Shown here piece by piece: positions 26,319-36,339 of a stretch of 64,000 nucleotides of DNA (positions within the stretch are counted from its first letter, which is position 1; every line of letters begins with the position of its first letter). The stretch lies in contig CALUGP010000001.1 in the NCBI GenBank assembly GCA_944320195.1, positions 1 to 64,000 of the forward strand, in the 5' to 3' direction. This stretch comes from an uncultured Prevotella sp. (lineage in GTDB: Bacteria > Bacteroidota > Bacteroidia > Bacteroidales > Bacteroidaceae). The notes beneath the pieces were generated by a model. That model was given only the letters and a program-made list of their open reading frames with translations, did not search any database and was not told the DNA's origin. The position numbers and the translations under genes are program-made.

Positions 26319-27290
26319 ATGAAAAATATGACAGCCTGCTTCCGCCGCATGACTTTCATGCTTCTCGCCGCCATTGCAACCCTTTTTGCCGGTTGCTACG
26401 GCAACCACCATGACGGTCGGCTGCCATCAGTGCCCGTGGGCGTGGAAGCTGACTCGACATGTTTTTACGAAACCCATCACTACGGGCAGAACTTCAACTT
26501 CGTCGTAAAAGCCGACTCGCTGATGCTTGTCAGGCAACAGCCGGTGGAGATTCTGAGCCGTATGCACACCGACACTATAACCGTGTATCGCGGCGACCAT
26601 GTCGCAGTTGCCGAGATTCGCGTATTGCCGACAGATTCTATAGACTCCGTTTGGGTTCAAATAGCACGCGACCAGGAAACATTCGGATGGTTGCACGAGT
26701 CATCACTGTTGCCGTCTGTTGTGCCTGACGACCCCATCTCACAGTTCATCTCCACGTTCTCGGACGTATATCTGCTAATTTTCCTGATTGTCATAAGCGT
26801 CATATCCGTAGCCTATCTGATGCGGACGATTTTCAAAAGGAATGCCCGCATAGTACATTTCAACGACATTCCGACGTTTTATCCCACGGCACTCGCTCTT
26901 ACCGTTGCAGCCGCAGCCGTGCTGTATTCAAGCATCCGGATGTTCGCTCAGGACACATGGCAGCACTTTTACTTTAATCCTACGCTTAATCCGTTCATCG
27001 TTCCCCCTGCACTTGGCATATTCCTGGTGTCGGTTTGGGCGATGCTTATCATCGGCCTTGCAACTGTCGATGTCGTGCGCGGCATTCTGCCCACAGGTGA
27101 AGCCTTTCTTTATCTGTGCGGATTAGCCGGTGTTTGTGCGCTCAATTACATCATTTTCTCCATCACCACATTGTATTATGTCGGATATCCGCTTTTCATC
27201 GCGTATGCGGCATTTGCCGTTTACGTGTACGTCAAACGCTTCGGCAGGTTGTATAAGGATTCTTTCCGCAAACATGGAAAATCCACATAA
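26319..27290 (+). CDS. Membrane lipoprotein with SH3-like domain, unknown function
   Basis: This 323-aa protein was not assigned to a named family. Residues 1-25 are a lipoprotein signal (LFAGC, Cys26). Residues 60-132 resemble a bacterial SH3 domain, with the GWLHESSL pattern near 123-130. Five membrane helices are predicted by hydrophobicity at about 149-168, 189-207, 231-252, 262-283 and 286-306. Lipidation together with five helices is an odd mix; the first helix may instead be an uncleaved anchor. It starts 7 nt after the U32 gene, so it probably belongs to the metA transcript. Confidence 0.6.
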   Translation: MKNMTACFRRMTFMLLAAIATLFAGCYGNHHDGRLPSVPVGVEADSTCFYETHHYGQNFNFVVKADSLMLVRQQPVEILSRMHTDTITVYRGDHVAVAEIRVLPTDSIDSVWVQIARDQETFGWLHESSLLPSVVPDDPISQFISTFSDVYLLIFLIVISVISVAYLMRTIFKRNARIVHFNDIPTFYPTALALTVAAAAVLYSSIRMFAQDTWQHFYFNPTLNPFIVPPALGIFLVSVWAMLIIGLATVDVVRGILPTGEAFLYLCGLAGVCALNYIIFSITTLYYVGYPLFIAYAAFAVYVYVKRFGRLYKDSFRKHGKST

Positions 27291-27320
27291 ATGAGGATTG
27301 CACATGTAAATGGTTGTCAT

Positions 27321-27328
27321 TACCTTTG
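27321..27328 (+). promoter_or_regulatory. Probable promoter of the TonB receptor gene, -7 element
   Basis: TACCTTTG fits TAnnTTTG. The -33 position holds only TTGC, so the promoter is probably weaker than those of metA or btuB. The start codon chosen for the receptor is 33 nt downstream. Confidence 0.6.
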
Positions 27329-27361
27329 CACACGGTTTTTAAAACAAATGCGAAAAAGTTA

Positions 27362-29785
27362 ATGGCAAAGACTATAATCATGGCCATGGCGGCCTGCCTG
27401 GCAGCAACATACGCGCTTGCGGCGCATCATGAAACGATATCCGCTTTGAGGAATGATGGTTTGTCACACGCAGACACGTCGAGAGTCTATAACCTTGACG
27501 AGGTAGTAGTCGTTTCACAACCTAAGGAAGTGACTTCTCTAAGGCATCAACCGCTAAGCTCGACAGTGCTTACCGGGCGCGACATGGCCCGTCTTGGCAT
27601 ACGCAGCCTGTCAGATATCAGCGCCTACGTCCCTTCATTTTCCATGCCTGCATACGGCTCGCGGCTTACGTCTTCGGTGTATGTGAGAGGAATTGGATCG
27701 CGTGTTAACAATCCAGCCGTAGGCATCTATCTTGACGGCATACCGCTTGTAAGCAAGAATTCCTACAACTTCCACACATACCAACTTGACCGCATTGACG
27801 TGCTGAGAGGACCTCAAGGCACGCTTTACGGCATGAACACCGAGGGCGGAATAGTCAGGATGTACTCGAAAAGTCCGATGACCTACCAGGGTACGGACAT
27901 TATTTTCGGCATAGGGACACGTTTCATGCGCAATGTCGAAATAGCACATTATGACCGACTCGGTGACATGGCGGCATTCTCTGTTGCCGCATTCTACAGC
28001 GGACAAGACGGTTTTTTAAGGAATAAAACTACAGGCCGACGCGCCGACAGCCACAATGAAGCAGGCGGAAAAGTGCGTTTGGAGTTGCGTCCCACAGCAA
28101 AATTCACGGCAAGCATTATCGCAGACTACCAATATACGTCACAAGAAGCATTCCCATATGGAACATACGACACTGTCACAGGCGATGTTTCGCGTCCTGC
28201 CAACAACCGCAACAACTCTTATCGGCGCAACATGCTTAACTCTGGAGTCGGCCTTACATACGCAATGGACGGATTAACACTGAATTCACAAACCAGTTAT
28301 CAGTTCCTACGCGACCGGATGGACATGGATCAAGACTACCTGCCGCAAGACCTCATGCACCTGTCACAACGCCAGCTGCTCAATGCCCTGACCGAAGAAC
28401 TGACTCTGAAGAGCACCACGTATGCCGCATGGCAACACACTAGCGGGCTTTATGTGTCATACCAATGGCTACGCACTGAAGCTCCGGTGTATTTCGATGA
28501 CGATTTCACCGGCCGTATTGCGTCAGGAATACAATCGGCAATGTATTCGGCAATACATTCGGCAATGACTGACCGTATGGAGGCTGCGGGAATGCCGGAG
28601 GCCGCAGCCAGTCAGATGGCTGCAACCGCAATAGAACAGGCTGGCGGCATATCCGCTGCGGTTGACATGCAAGTGCCGGGACTGTTCCATACCCCACAGC
28701 TCAACATCGGCCTCTTCCACGAGTCCAATATACGTCTCCTTCCACGACTGACAGCCACCATAGGCCTGCGTTATGACTACAGTCGCACAGCCGTTGACTA
28801 TGAGACACGCGCCACGATGGCCGTAGCCGCAAGCGTGATGGGTGCCAACGCGGTCAATACCCTTACATCGGCTCTCGACGGACACAGCCATGACTCATAC
28901 AGCCAGCTGTTGCCCAAGATAGGGCTGACATTATCTACTGCCAACGGCGGCAACGTTTACGCCACGGTGAGCAAGGGTTACCGCGCCGGCGGATACAACA
29001 TACAAATGTTCTCAGACATACTGCAATCCGAGCTTACGGCAAACTCTTCGCAGGCCATGAACGGCAGTTATGACATACCGCACACGGCTGATGACTACCG
29101 TAAAGTAAACAACACCATAGCATATAAGCCTGAAGAAAGTTGGAACTATGAATTTGGAACGCATCTAAACCTGTTCAATGGCTCCATGCACGCTGATCTT
29201 GCGGCCTACTACATGTATGTGCGCAACCAGCAACTTTCCGTCATGGCCGGAACGTATGGTTTCGGGCGAATGATGGTCAATGCCGGACGCAGCCGCAGTC
29301 TCGGACTCGAAGCCTCGTTGAGAGGCAGTCTGATGGATAACCGTCTGCAATGGGCTGTGGCATACGCACTTACCGATGCCGAGTTTACAGAGTACACGGA
29401 GACCGCCGAAGACGGCACGCCGGTCAGTTATGAAGGCAATTCAATCCCATTCGTACCCAGCCACACGCTGTCCGCACGATGTGATTTCAGGCTTCCGCTC
29501 GGCGCCGTCAAAAGCTATGCCCTGCTGCTTGGTGCTGACATTGCGGCTCAGGGACGGACATATTGGGACGAAGCTAACACTGCCTCGCAGCCCTTCTACG
29601 CCGTAATGAACATGCATGTGGGTATGCAACACGGCAAGTCCGCCATCCGGCTGTGGTGCCGCAACATCACCAACACACGTTACGCCACATTCGCATTCAG
29701 TTCTGCCGCCGGTGGTAGTGAAACGTGGTTTGCACAACGTGGAACCCCGATTCAGATGGGTGTCGACATAAGAATCGGAATGTAG
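27362..29785 (+). CDS. TonB-dependent outer-membrane receptor
   Basis: This receptor is about 807 aa. The ATG at 27362 gives a signal peptide (MAKTIIMAMAACLAATYALA). A TonB-box-like NLDEVVVVSQ precedes the plug (SVYVRGIGSRVNNPAVGIYLDGIPL, then RIDVLRGPQGTLYGMNTEGG). The barrel ends in the TonB receptor signature region and GVDIRIGM. It lacks the N-terminal carboxypeptidase-like domain of SusC proteins and has no SusD partner, so an iron chelate or small cofactor is more likely than a glycan. A Met/Ala-rich insertion in the barrel (MYSAIHSAMTDRMEAAGMPE, about residues 400-420) is unusual. Confidence 0.85.
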   Translation: MAKTIIMAMAACLAATYALAAHHETISALRNDGLSHADTSRVYNLDEVVVVSQPKEVTSLRHQPLSSTVLTGRDMARLGIRSLSDISAYVPSFSMPAYGSRLTSSVYVRGIGSRVNNPAVGIYLDGIPLVSKNSYNFHTYQLDRIDVLRGPQGTLYGMNTEGGIVRMYSKSPMTYQGTDIIFGIGTRFMRNVEIAHYDRLGDMAAFSVAAFYSGQDGFLRNKTTGRRADSHNEAGGKVRLELRPTAKFTASIIADYQYTSQEAFPYGTYDTVTGDVSRPANNRNNSYRRNMLNSGVGLTYAMDGLTLNSQTSYQFLRDRMDMDQDYLPQDLMHLSQRQLLNALTEELTLKSTTYAAWQHTSGLYVSYQWLRTEAPVYFDDDFTGRIASGIQSAMYSAIHSAMTDRMEAAGMPEAAASQMAATAIEQAGGISAAVDMQVPGLFHTPQLNIGLFHESNIRLLPRLTATIGLRYDYSRTAVDYETRATMAVAASVMGANAVNTLTSALDGHSHDSYSQLLPKIGLTLSTANGGNVYATVSKGYRAGGYNIQMFSDILQSELTANSSQAMNGSYDIPHTADDYRKVNNTIAYKPEESWNYEFGTHLNLFNGSMHADLAAYYMYVRNQQLSVMAGTYGFGRMMVNAGRSRSLGLEASLRGSLMDNRLQWAVAYALTDAEFTEYTETAEDGTPVSYEGNSIPFVPSHTLSARCDFRLPLGAVKSYALLLGADIAAQGRTYWDEANTASQPFYAVMNMHVGMQHGKSAIRLWCRNITNTRYATFAFSSAAGGSETWFAQRGTPIQMGVDIRIGM

Positions 29786-29827
29786 CGCTGCGGCAAGGGA
29801 AACAAGGCACGCCCGTTCTAAATGTGA

Positions 29828-29883
29828 AATGCCGCCAATTGCATCGTGAAAGATGCTTCTTTTGTGATGCAATTGGCGGCATT
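29828..29883. terminator. Perfect 18-bp hairpin downstream of TonB receptor
   Basis: Positions 29828-29845 and 29866-29883 are perfectly complementary (AATGCCGCCAATTGCATC), with a 20-nt loop. It lies 43 nt after the receptor stop. There is no U-run, so it may be an attenuating or RNA-protecting structure rather than an intrinsic terminator. Confidence 0.6.
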
Positions 29884-29996
29884 ACGCAGATAAGCGGCAT
29901 GCTTGCATTTGCGGCATGGGGCAAAGCTTGGCTGTAAACGGGGCCGCCGACACCATACTGACATGGCATTCATATCCGTTTGTCTAATAAAGCCGA

Positions 29997-30140
29997 ACGT
30001 GAGTTCGGCATAACAAGAATGTCATGCCTGTCAGTTTTTTGAAAGTCAGTGGCAATGACGGCTTGCTACTGGGCGGCAGAAAGACAACGCAGTAAGAATT
30101 TCTTTGATTGGAAGGGTCTTTCATTATACCGAACTCACGT
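29997..30140. mobile_element. MITE-like element, family C, copy C1
   Basis: The ends form a 17-nt inverted repeat with one mismatch (29997-30013 ACGTGAGTTCGGCATAA; 30124-30140). The interior shares GGCGGCAGAAA and GTAAGAATTTCT-type blocks with copy C2 at 44983-45181. The short open frame through it is not a gene. The rest of the gap to 30306 is A/T-rich with no recognised feature. Confidence 0.7.
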
Positions 30141-30306
30141 AAAGTTTATGCTTGAAACAACGATAAGTCCTTATAAAACAAAAATTGATTGTCTCACGAC
30201 AACCAATCTTTTATTAACCTTAATAATCTAATACCATGAAAAACACAATGCAAAGGTATTGATTATTTTCTATTCTGCAAAATATTGACAGATAAATCTT
30301 TGGTTT

Positions 30307-30954
30307 TTAACATGCTTTAAAACGACTCCCGTTCCATTTAAAGGTTTTTTGCCTTGTGATGGCTCTGATGTCGTCAATTGTTTCTTTCGAGCCAAACGGT
30401 ATGCTGAGACTTAATGTTATCGTGGCATTGTCTTTGGCGATGTCGGCGTAGACAATGACAGGTTCGAGATATTTAAGCAGTTCTTCATATCTGGCTGCCG
30501 TCATGGTGTCAGGCCTTTGTGTGAATTCAGCAAGCATTGAATCCGCATCGGCGTTGACCGGAAGGTTGAATTCAGAGTATATCGGTTTCCAGTCTGACGA
30601 GTAAAACCTTATGCTGCTGTCAGCGATGGGTGTCTTGACGGTTTTGGCCATACAGATGATTCGGGTGCTGTCACTGACAGGCAACAGCCTTACTTGCATG
30701 CATGCCGTTTCATTCAGGTCTATCTGTGCAAAACAGCTGTCGGCAATGCAGACTACGGTTGTTCCGTTAAGCGAATTTTTTATTGTCACAGTGTCTTGCT
30801 TGGCGGTAAACTCGTCAATCTCCTTGCGCTGGTCGTCGCTTATGTATGGCAAGAGTTCTTGCGGCATTGTTTTCAGGGCTTCCCTTATGGATGTCTGTGC
30901 CATGCCGTGCATCATGCCTAATGCAAGCACCATGATGGATAATGTTTTTCTCAT
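30307..30954 (-). CDS. DUF3256-type exported protein
   Basis: This 215-aa protein has a signal peptide (MRKTLSIMVLALGMMHGMAQ) and a single domain I associate with the Bacteroidetes family DUF3256. It begins with SIREALKTMPQELLPYISDDQRKEIDEF and ends with TRQKTFKWNGSRFK. The function is unknown. It lies 44 nt after paaK on the same strand and may share its transcript. Confidence 0.65.
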   Translation of the reverse strand: MRKTLSIMVLALGMMHGMAQTSIREALKTMPQELLPYISDDQRKEIDEFTAKQDTVTIKNSLNGTTVVCIADSCFAQIDLNETACMQVRLLPVSDSTRIICMAKTVKTPIADSSIRFYSSDWKPIYSEFNLPVNADADSMLAEFTQRPDTMTAARYEELLKYLEPVIVYADIAKDNATITLSLSIPFGSKETIDDIRAITRQKTFKWNGSRFKAC

Positions 30955-30998
30955 ATCTTGATTTGCTGTTGTTTCCTTGTCTGATGTGTCATGAAAGT

Positions 30999-32306
30999 TT
31001 ATTTTCGGCCTTCGCGTTTGTCGTTTACCCTAACGGCCTTGCCGTCGCTTGTGGGTATTGAGCCTTTGCCGACGAGCTTTACTTTAGGTGTAAGCAGAAT
31101 CTCGTCCTTGAGGGCCCGTTGTATGTTCTTTGTCATTTTCTGCAGTTCCGGATATACGTCAGTCGGCATGCTGTCGAGTTCAACCTCAACGGTCATTATG
31201 TCGTTGTCGTCCACGGTGTCGAGGGTTATCAGGTAGTTGCTGCCCAGTCCTGGAAACTGTGCCAGTATCTTCTCTACCTGCATGGGGAATACGTTTACGC
31301 CCTTTATGATGAACATGTCGTCAGTGCGTCCCTTTATGCGGTCTATGCGGCGGTGAGTGCGTCCGCACGGGCATTGCTCCGGGATGATGCGTGTGAGGTC
31401 TCGTGTGCGGTAACGCAGTATAGGCATCATCGTGCGGTCGAGCGTGGTGAGCACCATTTCGCCGTATTCGCCGTCGGGAACGGGCTCAAGTGTGTCTGGG
31501 TCGACTATCTCCACGATATAGTTGTCTTCCCACAGGTGCATGCCGTCCTGCCGCTTGCACTCGAAGGCGACGCCTGGGCCGTTCATCTCGGTCATTCCGA
31601 AGCTGTTGTATGCCTTTACGCCGAGCATCCGTTCGATGCGGCGGCGCTGCTCGTCGGTGTGCGGCTCGGCTCCGATGAATAGTGTGTGTAGCTTTGTCTC
31701 GCGCGGATCCAGGCCTTCTTCGCGGAACACTTCGGCCAGCCTTACGGCGTAACTTGGTATTGCGTGCAGGCATGTAGTGCCGAAGTCGCGTATGAACATT
31801 ATCTGCCTCTTGCTGTTGCCGGCGGCTGCGGGAACGGTTGTTGCACCGAGTTTTTCGGCTCCGTACTGGAAGCCGAGGCCTCCGGTGAACATGCCGTAGC
31901 CCGAGCTGTTCTGGAATACGTCGGTGTCGCGGCAACCCACCATGTACATGTTGCGTGCTATCATGTTGGCCCACGAGTCGATGTCGTGGCGTGAATATAC
32001 GACAACGGTGGGGTGGCCTGTGGTTCCGCTTGACGAGTGTATGCGCACGGCGTCCTTCATGTCGCCGGCCACGAGGCCGAAGGGGTAGTTGTCCCTGAGG
32101 TCTTGCTTCGTGGTGAACGGGATCTTGCGTATGTCGCCGACGGTCTTTATCGAGTCAGGAGTGATGCCGAGCCGGCCGAGCCTTTGCCCGTAAAACGGCG
32201 AATTCAGCGCCGTCTCAATTGTCCGTCTTAGCTTCTCGGTCTGCAGCTTTTTCAGTTCTTCGCGCGGCATGGTCTCTATTTCCGGTTGCCAATATTCTCC
32301 GTTCAT
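30999..32306 (-). CDS. paaK: Phenylacetate--CoA ligase family protein
   Basis: This 435-aa adenylate-forming enzyme activates an aryl or phenylacetic acid to its CoA thioester. The P-loop-like motif HSSSGTTGHPTVVVYS is near residues 91-106. YNSFGMTEMNGPG forms the aryl-binding turn near 234-246, and the C-terminal domain holds the hinge RIKGRTDDMFIIKGVNVFPMQVE and the catalytic lysine near the end (SDGKAVRV). In Bacteroidetes it acts outside a full phenylacetate degradation pathway; none of the paa oxygenase genes is nearby. It may recycle phenylacetate made during amino-acid fermentation (inference). Confidence 0.92.
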   Translation of the reverse strand: MNGEYWQPEIETMPREELKKLQTEKLRRTIETALNSPFYGQRLGRLGITPDSIKTVGDIRKIPFTTKQDLRDNYPFGLVAGDMKDAVRIHSSSGTTGHPTVVVYSRHDIDSWANMIARNMYMVGCRDTDVFQNSSGYGMFTGGLGFQYGAEKLGATTVPAAAGNSKRQIMFIRDFGTTCLHAIPSYAVRLAEVFREEGLDPRETKLHTLFIGAEPHTDEQRRRIERMLGVKAYNSFGMTEMNGPGVAFECKRQDGMHLWEDNYIVEIVDPDTLEPVPDGEYGEMVLTTLDRTMMPILRYRTRDLTRIIPEQCPCGRTHRRIDRIKGRTDDMFIIKGVNVFPMQVEKILAQFPGLGSNYLITLDTVDDNDIMTVEVELDSMPTDVYPELQKMTKNIQRALKDEILLTPKVKLVGKGSIPTSDGKAVRVNDKREGRK

Positions 32307-33241
32307 GCGGTAACTCCTTTCTTTTTGTTATTAATTTCAGTCTGCAATATTACAGTTTTATTTTGACATTTCCAAATTAATTGCACAATAAAAAGGCTTG
32401 ATTTCTTTGCCTGTGTCGGGTTTCGCGCGTTGAGTATATGGCAGTGTGCAGCCGCATTGCCGTATGGGGCGCATGTCGCCTGCGTGGTAAATATTGTTAA
32501 AACGTGAGGAGCAGGCTATTACGGTTGACGCTTCAGGAGGGCTGCCGGCGTGGAGCAACATGGCTTTTGACGGAAACAGACCCGGTTTTTGCGTCTTTGC
32601 ATAACTGCCTGAGAAACAGCGTGTTACGCGGTATCTGAAATTTTCAAGCGACTTTAACCGCTCCAAATAGGCCCGTTTCGCGCCATGAAAGGCTGCTTTT
32701 TGCCGTGCAAAAGGGCGTGAAACGTTTTGCAAAAGACGGCTTTCGGCCTTGCAAAAGACGGCAAAACGCCGCGTGTAAAGTCTTCTTTTGGCATTTCCAA
32801 TGCCGTCGTCCCGTGTGCCAGCGGCCGCTGATGCCACAAGAAACTACAGTTTGGCAATTCGTAATGTAAAGGAAACGGAAAAATGAAACGTTAAATAATG
32901 CTTATAGTGCAATGGCTTGGCATGGCTTTTGAAGTGCCGTGGCTCGTGCTTGACACAGCTCTTGGTTGCTCGGCTTGGATGTTCTGCGGCGTTCGGTTGT
33001 ATGCAGGCGTGTTGTTTGAAGCCATGGCTTGAATGGCACGCATTGATAAATCAGAACCGGCAAATCGACGCATTTGTTGCGGATTTGGGCGAAATTCGGA
33101 ATAAATAGTTTGGTTTTGCTTTAAAATTGTGTCACAATGCACATATTGATAATTTATTTGTAAAAGATGGCTGTTAATCCGAAGTTATTTATTACTTTTG
33201 CAAATGGAAAAGTAATCAAGGTATAACAATAATTAAGGTAA
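32307..33241. other. Long intergenic region before purU with GACGGC direct repeats
   Basis: Divergent spacer of about 935 bp. Around 32690-32790 the unit GCAAAAGACGGC recurs as direct and inverted copies. TACTTTTG at 33193-33200 is the likely purU -7 box. The open frames here are short, overlap the repeats and have no recognisable domains. No RNA gene was identified. Confidence 0.55.
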
Positions 33242-34105
33242 ATGAGACCAACTGCAATATTGCTGCTTCACTGTCCCGACAAGCAGGGCATCATAACAGA
33301 GATAACAAAGTTCATAACCGACAATAACGGAAACATTGTCTATCTTGACCAGTATGTGGACAGCCTGGACGGAATGTTCTTCATGAGGCTGGAGTGGGAG
33401 CTAAGCAACTTCACGATACCGAGGGAAAAGCTGAAAGACTATATCCAGACCCTCTACGCGCAGAGGTATGACATGACGTTCAGCCTGCATTTCAGCGATG
33501 TGAAGCCGCGCATGGCAATATTCGTGAGCAAGATGAGCCATTGCCTTTACGACCTGCTGGCACGCTACAATGCCGGGGAATGGAACGTAGAGATACCCTG
33601 CATAATAAGCAACCACGAGGACTTGCGGTATGTTGCGGAGCAATTCGGCATACCTTATTACGTATGGTCGATAAAAAAAGACCACTCCAACAAGGCCGAG
33701 GTGGAGCAGGCCGAGATGGAACTGCTGAAGAAAGAGAAGGTTTCGTTCATCGTGCTCGCACGCTATATGCAGATAATCAGCGAGCAGATGATAAGCGAAT
33801 ACCCGCATCATATAATAAACATCCACCACTCGTTCCTGCCCGCGTTCATCGGCGCAAAGCCTTACCACCAGGCGTGGGAAAGGGGAGTGAAGATTATCGG
33901 AGCCACCAGCCACTACGTCACCATGGAGCTTGACGCGGGCCCGATAATAGAGCAGGACGTCGTCAGGATAACCCACAAGGACACGCCTGAGAGCCTTGTG
34001 CTGAAAGGCCGCGACCTTGAGAAGATAGTGCTTAGCCGCGCTGTGACGAAGCACATTGAGCGAAAGATTCTGACGTATAACAATAAGACGATAATATTCA
34101 GCTGA
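33242..34105 (+). CDS. purU: Formyltetrahydrofolate deformylase
   Basis: It hydrolyses 10-formyl-tetrahydrofolate to formate and tetrahydrofolate, balancing one-carbon pools. The 287-aa protein has an N-terminal ACT domain (residues 5-85, LLLHCPDKQGIITEITKFI) and a formyltransferase domain with the catalytic INIHHSFLPAFIGAKPYHQAWERGVK region and the later TSHYV...ELDAGPIIEQD segment. It leads a plus-strand run with histidine genes. Released formate may feed purine synthesis, which connects to histidine through AICAR; this is an inference. Confidence 0.94.
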   Translation: MRPTAILLLHCPDKQGIITEITKFITDNNGNIVYLDQYVDSLDGMFFMRLEWELSNFTIPREKLKDYIQTLYAQRYDMTFSLHFSDVKPRMAIFVSKMSHCLYDLLARYNAGEWNVEIPCIISNHEDLRYVAEQFGIPYYVWSIKKDHSNKAEVEQAEMELLKKEKVSFIVLARYMQIISEQMISEYPHHIINIHHSFLPAFIGAKPYHQAWERGVKIIGATSHYVTMELDAGPIIEQDVVRITHKDTPESLVLKGRDLEKIVLSRAVTKHIERKILTYNNKTIIFS

Positions 34106-34142
34106 GTCCGGTTCGTGGATGGTCAGCCAATGTTTGACGGAT

Positions 34143-34733
34143 ATGGATGTAGCAGTCGTGAAATATAATGCCGGCAATGTGTACAGTGTCGTCAACGCCC
34201 TGAGAAGACTGGGCGTTGAGCCGCTGTTCACAGATGATGCTGAGCAGATAAAGTCGGCCGACAAGGTGGTGTTTCCCGGACAGGGAGAGGCCGCCGGAGC
34301 AATGGAGTACTTGCGCCGCAAGGGGCTTGACAAGGTGATAAAATACCTTTGCCAGCCGGTTCTTGGCATCTGCATAGGCCAGCAACTGCTCTGCCGCCAT
34401 TCAGAAGAAGGCGACACCGACTGCCTTGGAGTGTTTGATGTCGACGTCCTGAAATTCAGGCCGTCGTGTCATGAGGACAAGGTTCCGGCCATGGGCTGGA
34501 ACTCGTTGTACGACATGCGTTCGCCGTTGTTCAGGAACATGGCCGACGGCGACTATGTGTATTTTGTCCACAGCTATTACGTGCCTGTGTGTGGTTCCAC
34601 GGCGGCGAAGGCCGATTACATACAGCCGTACAGCGCGGCAATGCACAAGGGTAACTTCTATGCCACACAGTTCCATCCGGAAAAGAGCGGAAGCGCAGGA
34701 GAAATGATAATGCGCAATTTCCTTGATTTGTAA
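34143..34733 (+). CDS. hisH: Imidazole glycerol phosphate synthase subunit HisH
   Basis: This glutaminase subunit supplies ammonia to HisF in histidine synthesis. At about 196 aa it has the class I amidotransferase nucleophile in LGICIGQQLL and the His/Glu pair in TQFHPEKS near the C-terminus. I chose the ATG at 34143 (MDVAVVKYNAGN), because an upstream in-frame start adds only a poorly conserved MVSQCLTD. hisA follows after 33 nt. Confidence 0.94.
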   Translation: MDVAVVKYNAGNVYSVVNALRRLGVEPLFTDDAEQIKSADKVVFPGQGEAAGAMEYLRRKGLDKVIKYLCQPVLGICIGQQLLCRHSEEGDTDCLGVFDVDVLKFRPSCHEDKVPAMGWNSLYDMRSPLFRNMADGDYVYFVHSYYVPVCGSTAAKADYIQPYSAAMHKGNFYATQFHPEKSGSAGEMIMRNFLDL

Positions 34734-34766
34734 AAACGATGTTGCATATTTACATAACACATAATC

Positions 34767-35537
34767 ATGATAGAGCTGATTCCGGCAATAGATATAATTG
34801 ACGGCCAGTGTGTCCGCCTTGCCAAGGGCGATTACAACTCAAAAACCGTATACGGTGATAAGCCTGAAGACATTGCGGTCAAGTTTGAGGCTGAGGGCAT
34901 CAGGCGGTTACACGTCGTAGACCTTGACGGGGCTAAGTCGAAACATGTGGTAAACCTTGATGTGTTAAAGCGCATAACGGCCAGAACAAACCTTGTGGTC
35001 GATTTCGGCGGAGGAATAAAAAGCGACGAGGACATAGAAAAAGTGTTCGCGTGCGGCGCTTCCATGGTTACGGTAGGCTCCATCTCCGTTACCAGGAAAG
35101 ACCTGTTTGTGGAGTGGCTTGCCAAGTTTGGTGCCGAGCGGATAATACTTGGCGCGGACGTGCGTGACGGCAAGATAAGCATAAACGGATGGCTCGAAGA
35201 CACGACCGAGGACATTGTGGACTTCTTGGAATATTATGTTTCAAGAGGTGTTAAGAACGTTCTTTGTACAGACATCTCAAAAGACGGGATGCTGCAAGGT
35301 CCTGCATATCCGTTGTATGAAAAGATATTGGCCGCTTTTCCTGGCATCAACCTGATAGCCAGTGGCGGTGTGTCATGCGCCGATGACATAAGACGGCTCG
35401 ACAGTAAAGGTGTACCGTCGGTTGTGTTTGGCAAAGCCGTCTATGAAGGGAAAATAGACTTGAAGGCATTGGCAAGCTATGTCGTAAATGGACAATGCTG
35501 CATGGACGGCAGCGGGCCAGGTCTGTTAAGTGTTTGA
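34767..35537 (+). CDS. hisA: ProFAR isomerase HisA
   Basis: This TIM-barrel enzyme opens the aminoaldose ring of the histidine intermediate. The 256-aa sequence starts [23 protein letters not shown], with the first catalytic Asp in PAIDI. The second Asp is in [14 protein letters not shown], and phosphate-binding glycines lie in DFGGGIK and ASGGVS. The C-terminal tail [17 protein letters not shown] is longer than usual and Cys/Gly-rich. hisF starts 25 nt later. Confidence 0.95.
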   Translation: MIELIPAIDIIDGQCVRLAKGDYNSKTVYGDKPEDIAVKFEAEGIRRLHVVDLDGAKSKHVVNLDVLKRITARTNLVVDFGGGIKSDEDIEKVFACGASMVTVGSISVTRKDLFVEWLAKFGAERIILGADVRDGKISINGWLEDTTEDIVDFLEYYVSRGVKNVLCTDISKDGMLQGPAYPLYEKILAAFPGINLIASGGVSCADDIRRLDSKGVPSVVFGKAVYEGKIDLKALASYVVNGQCCMDGSGPGLLSV

Positions 35538-35562
35538 TCAACAGGAGTTTAAGCGAAAATTT

Positions 35563-36327
35563 ATGGCTGGAGGATTGGCTAAAAGAATAATACCCTGTCT
35601 TGACGTAAAAGACGGGCAGACCGTGAAGGGGACAAACTTTGTGAATCTTCGCAGCGCCGGCGACCCGGTGGACTTGGGCAAGGCTTACAGCGAGGCGGGT
35701 GCGGATGAACTGGTTTATCTGGACATAACAGCAAGCAGCGAAGGGCGCAAAACGTTTACAGACGTTGTAACCCGTGTGGCAAAGGAAATAAACATCCCGT
35801 TTACAGTGGGTGGAGGAATCCATGACATTGAAGACGTGGAGAGGCTGTTAGGTGCCGGTGCAGACAAGATCAGCGTGAACAGTGCGGCTTTGCGCAGGCC
35901 CGGACTGATTGACGACATCGCCCGCAGGTTCGGCTCTCAGGTTTGTGTCTGCGCCATTGACGCGAAATATGAAGACGGCAGGTGGGTTTGTTATTTGAAC
36001 GGCGGACGCGTTCCCACGAACCGCAATTTGTTTGATTGGGCCAAAGAGGCTGAGGAGCGTGGGGCTGGTGAAATATTGTTTACCAGCATGAATCATGACG
36101 GAGTGAAGACAGGCTACGCAAACGATGCTCTCGCCAGGCTTGCGGACATGTTGGGCATTCCTGTGATTGCCAGTGGCGGAGCCGGCAAGATGGAGCATTT
36201 CCGTGACGCCTTTATTGCAGGCAAGGCTGATGCAGCCTTGGCTGCAAGTGTGTTTCATTTCGGAGAGATAAGCATACGCGAGTTGAAGGAATATTTGCGT
36301 GGCGAAGGCATAAACGTAAGGTTGTGA
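35563..36327 (+). CDS. hisF: Imidazole glycerol phosphate synthase cyclase HisF
   Basis: This cyclase subunit pairs with HisH. It is about 254 aa. The first catalytic Asp is in [16 protein letters not shown], the second in [14 protein letters not shown], where Asn replaces the more common Asp before the HDG triad (TSMNHDG rather than TSMDRDG), a variation worth comparing with homologues. Phosphate loops are VGGGIHD and [11 protein letters not shown]. The ATG at 35563 is preferred to the upstream GTG at 35530 because HisF proteins begin close to [10 protein letters not shown]. Confidence 0.94.
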   Translation: MAGGLAKRIIPCLDVKDGQTVKGTNFVNLRSAGDPVDLGKAYSEAGADELVYLDITASSEGRKTFTDVVTRVAKEINIPFTVGGGIHDIEDVERLLGAGADKISVNSAALRRPGLIDDIARRFGSQVCVCAIDAKYEDGRWVCYLNGGRVPTNRNLFDWAKEAEERGAGEILFTSMNHDGVKTGYANDALARLADMLGIPVIASGGAGKMEHFRDAFIAGKADAALAASVFHFGEISIRELKEYLRGEGINVRL

Positions 36328-36339
36328 ACGATTAAAACA

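Noticed and set aside
30049..30231. 60-aa open frame in the gap before DUF3256
   Set aside because: It crosses the family C element and its terminal repeat.
32690..32790. Possible CRISPR array from repeated GCAAAAGACGGC units
   Set aside because: Copies are few, in both orientations and irregularly spaced, with no cas genes.
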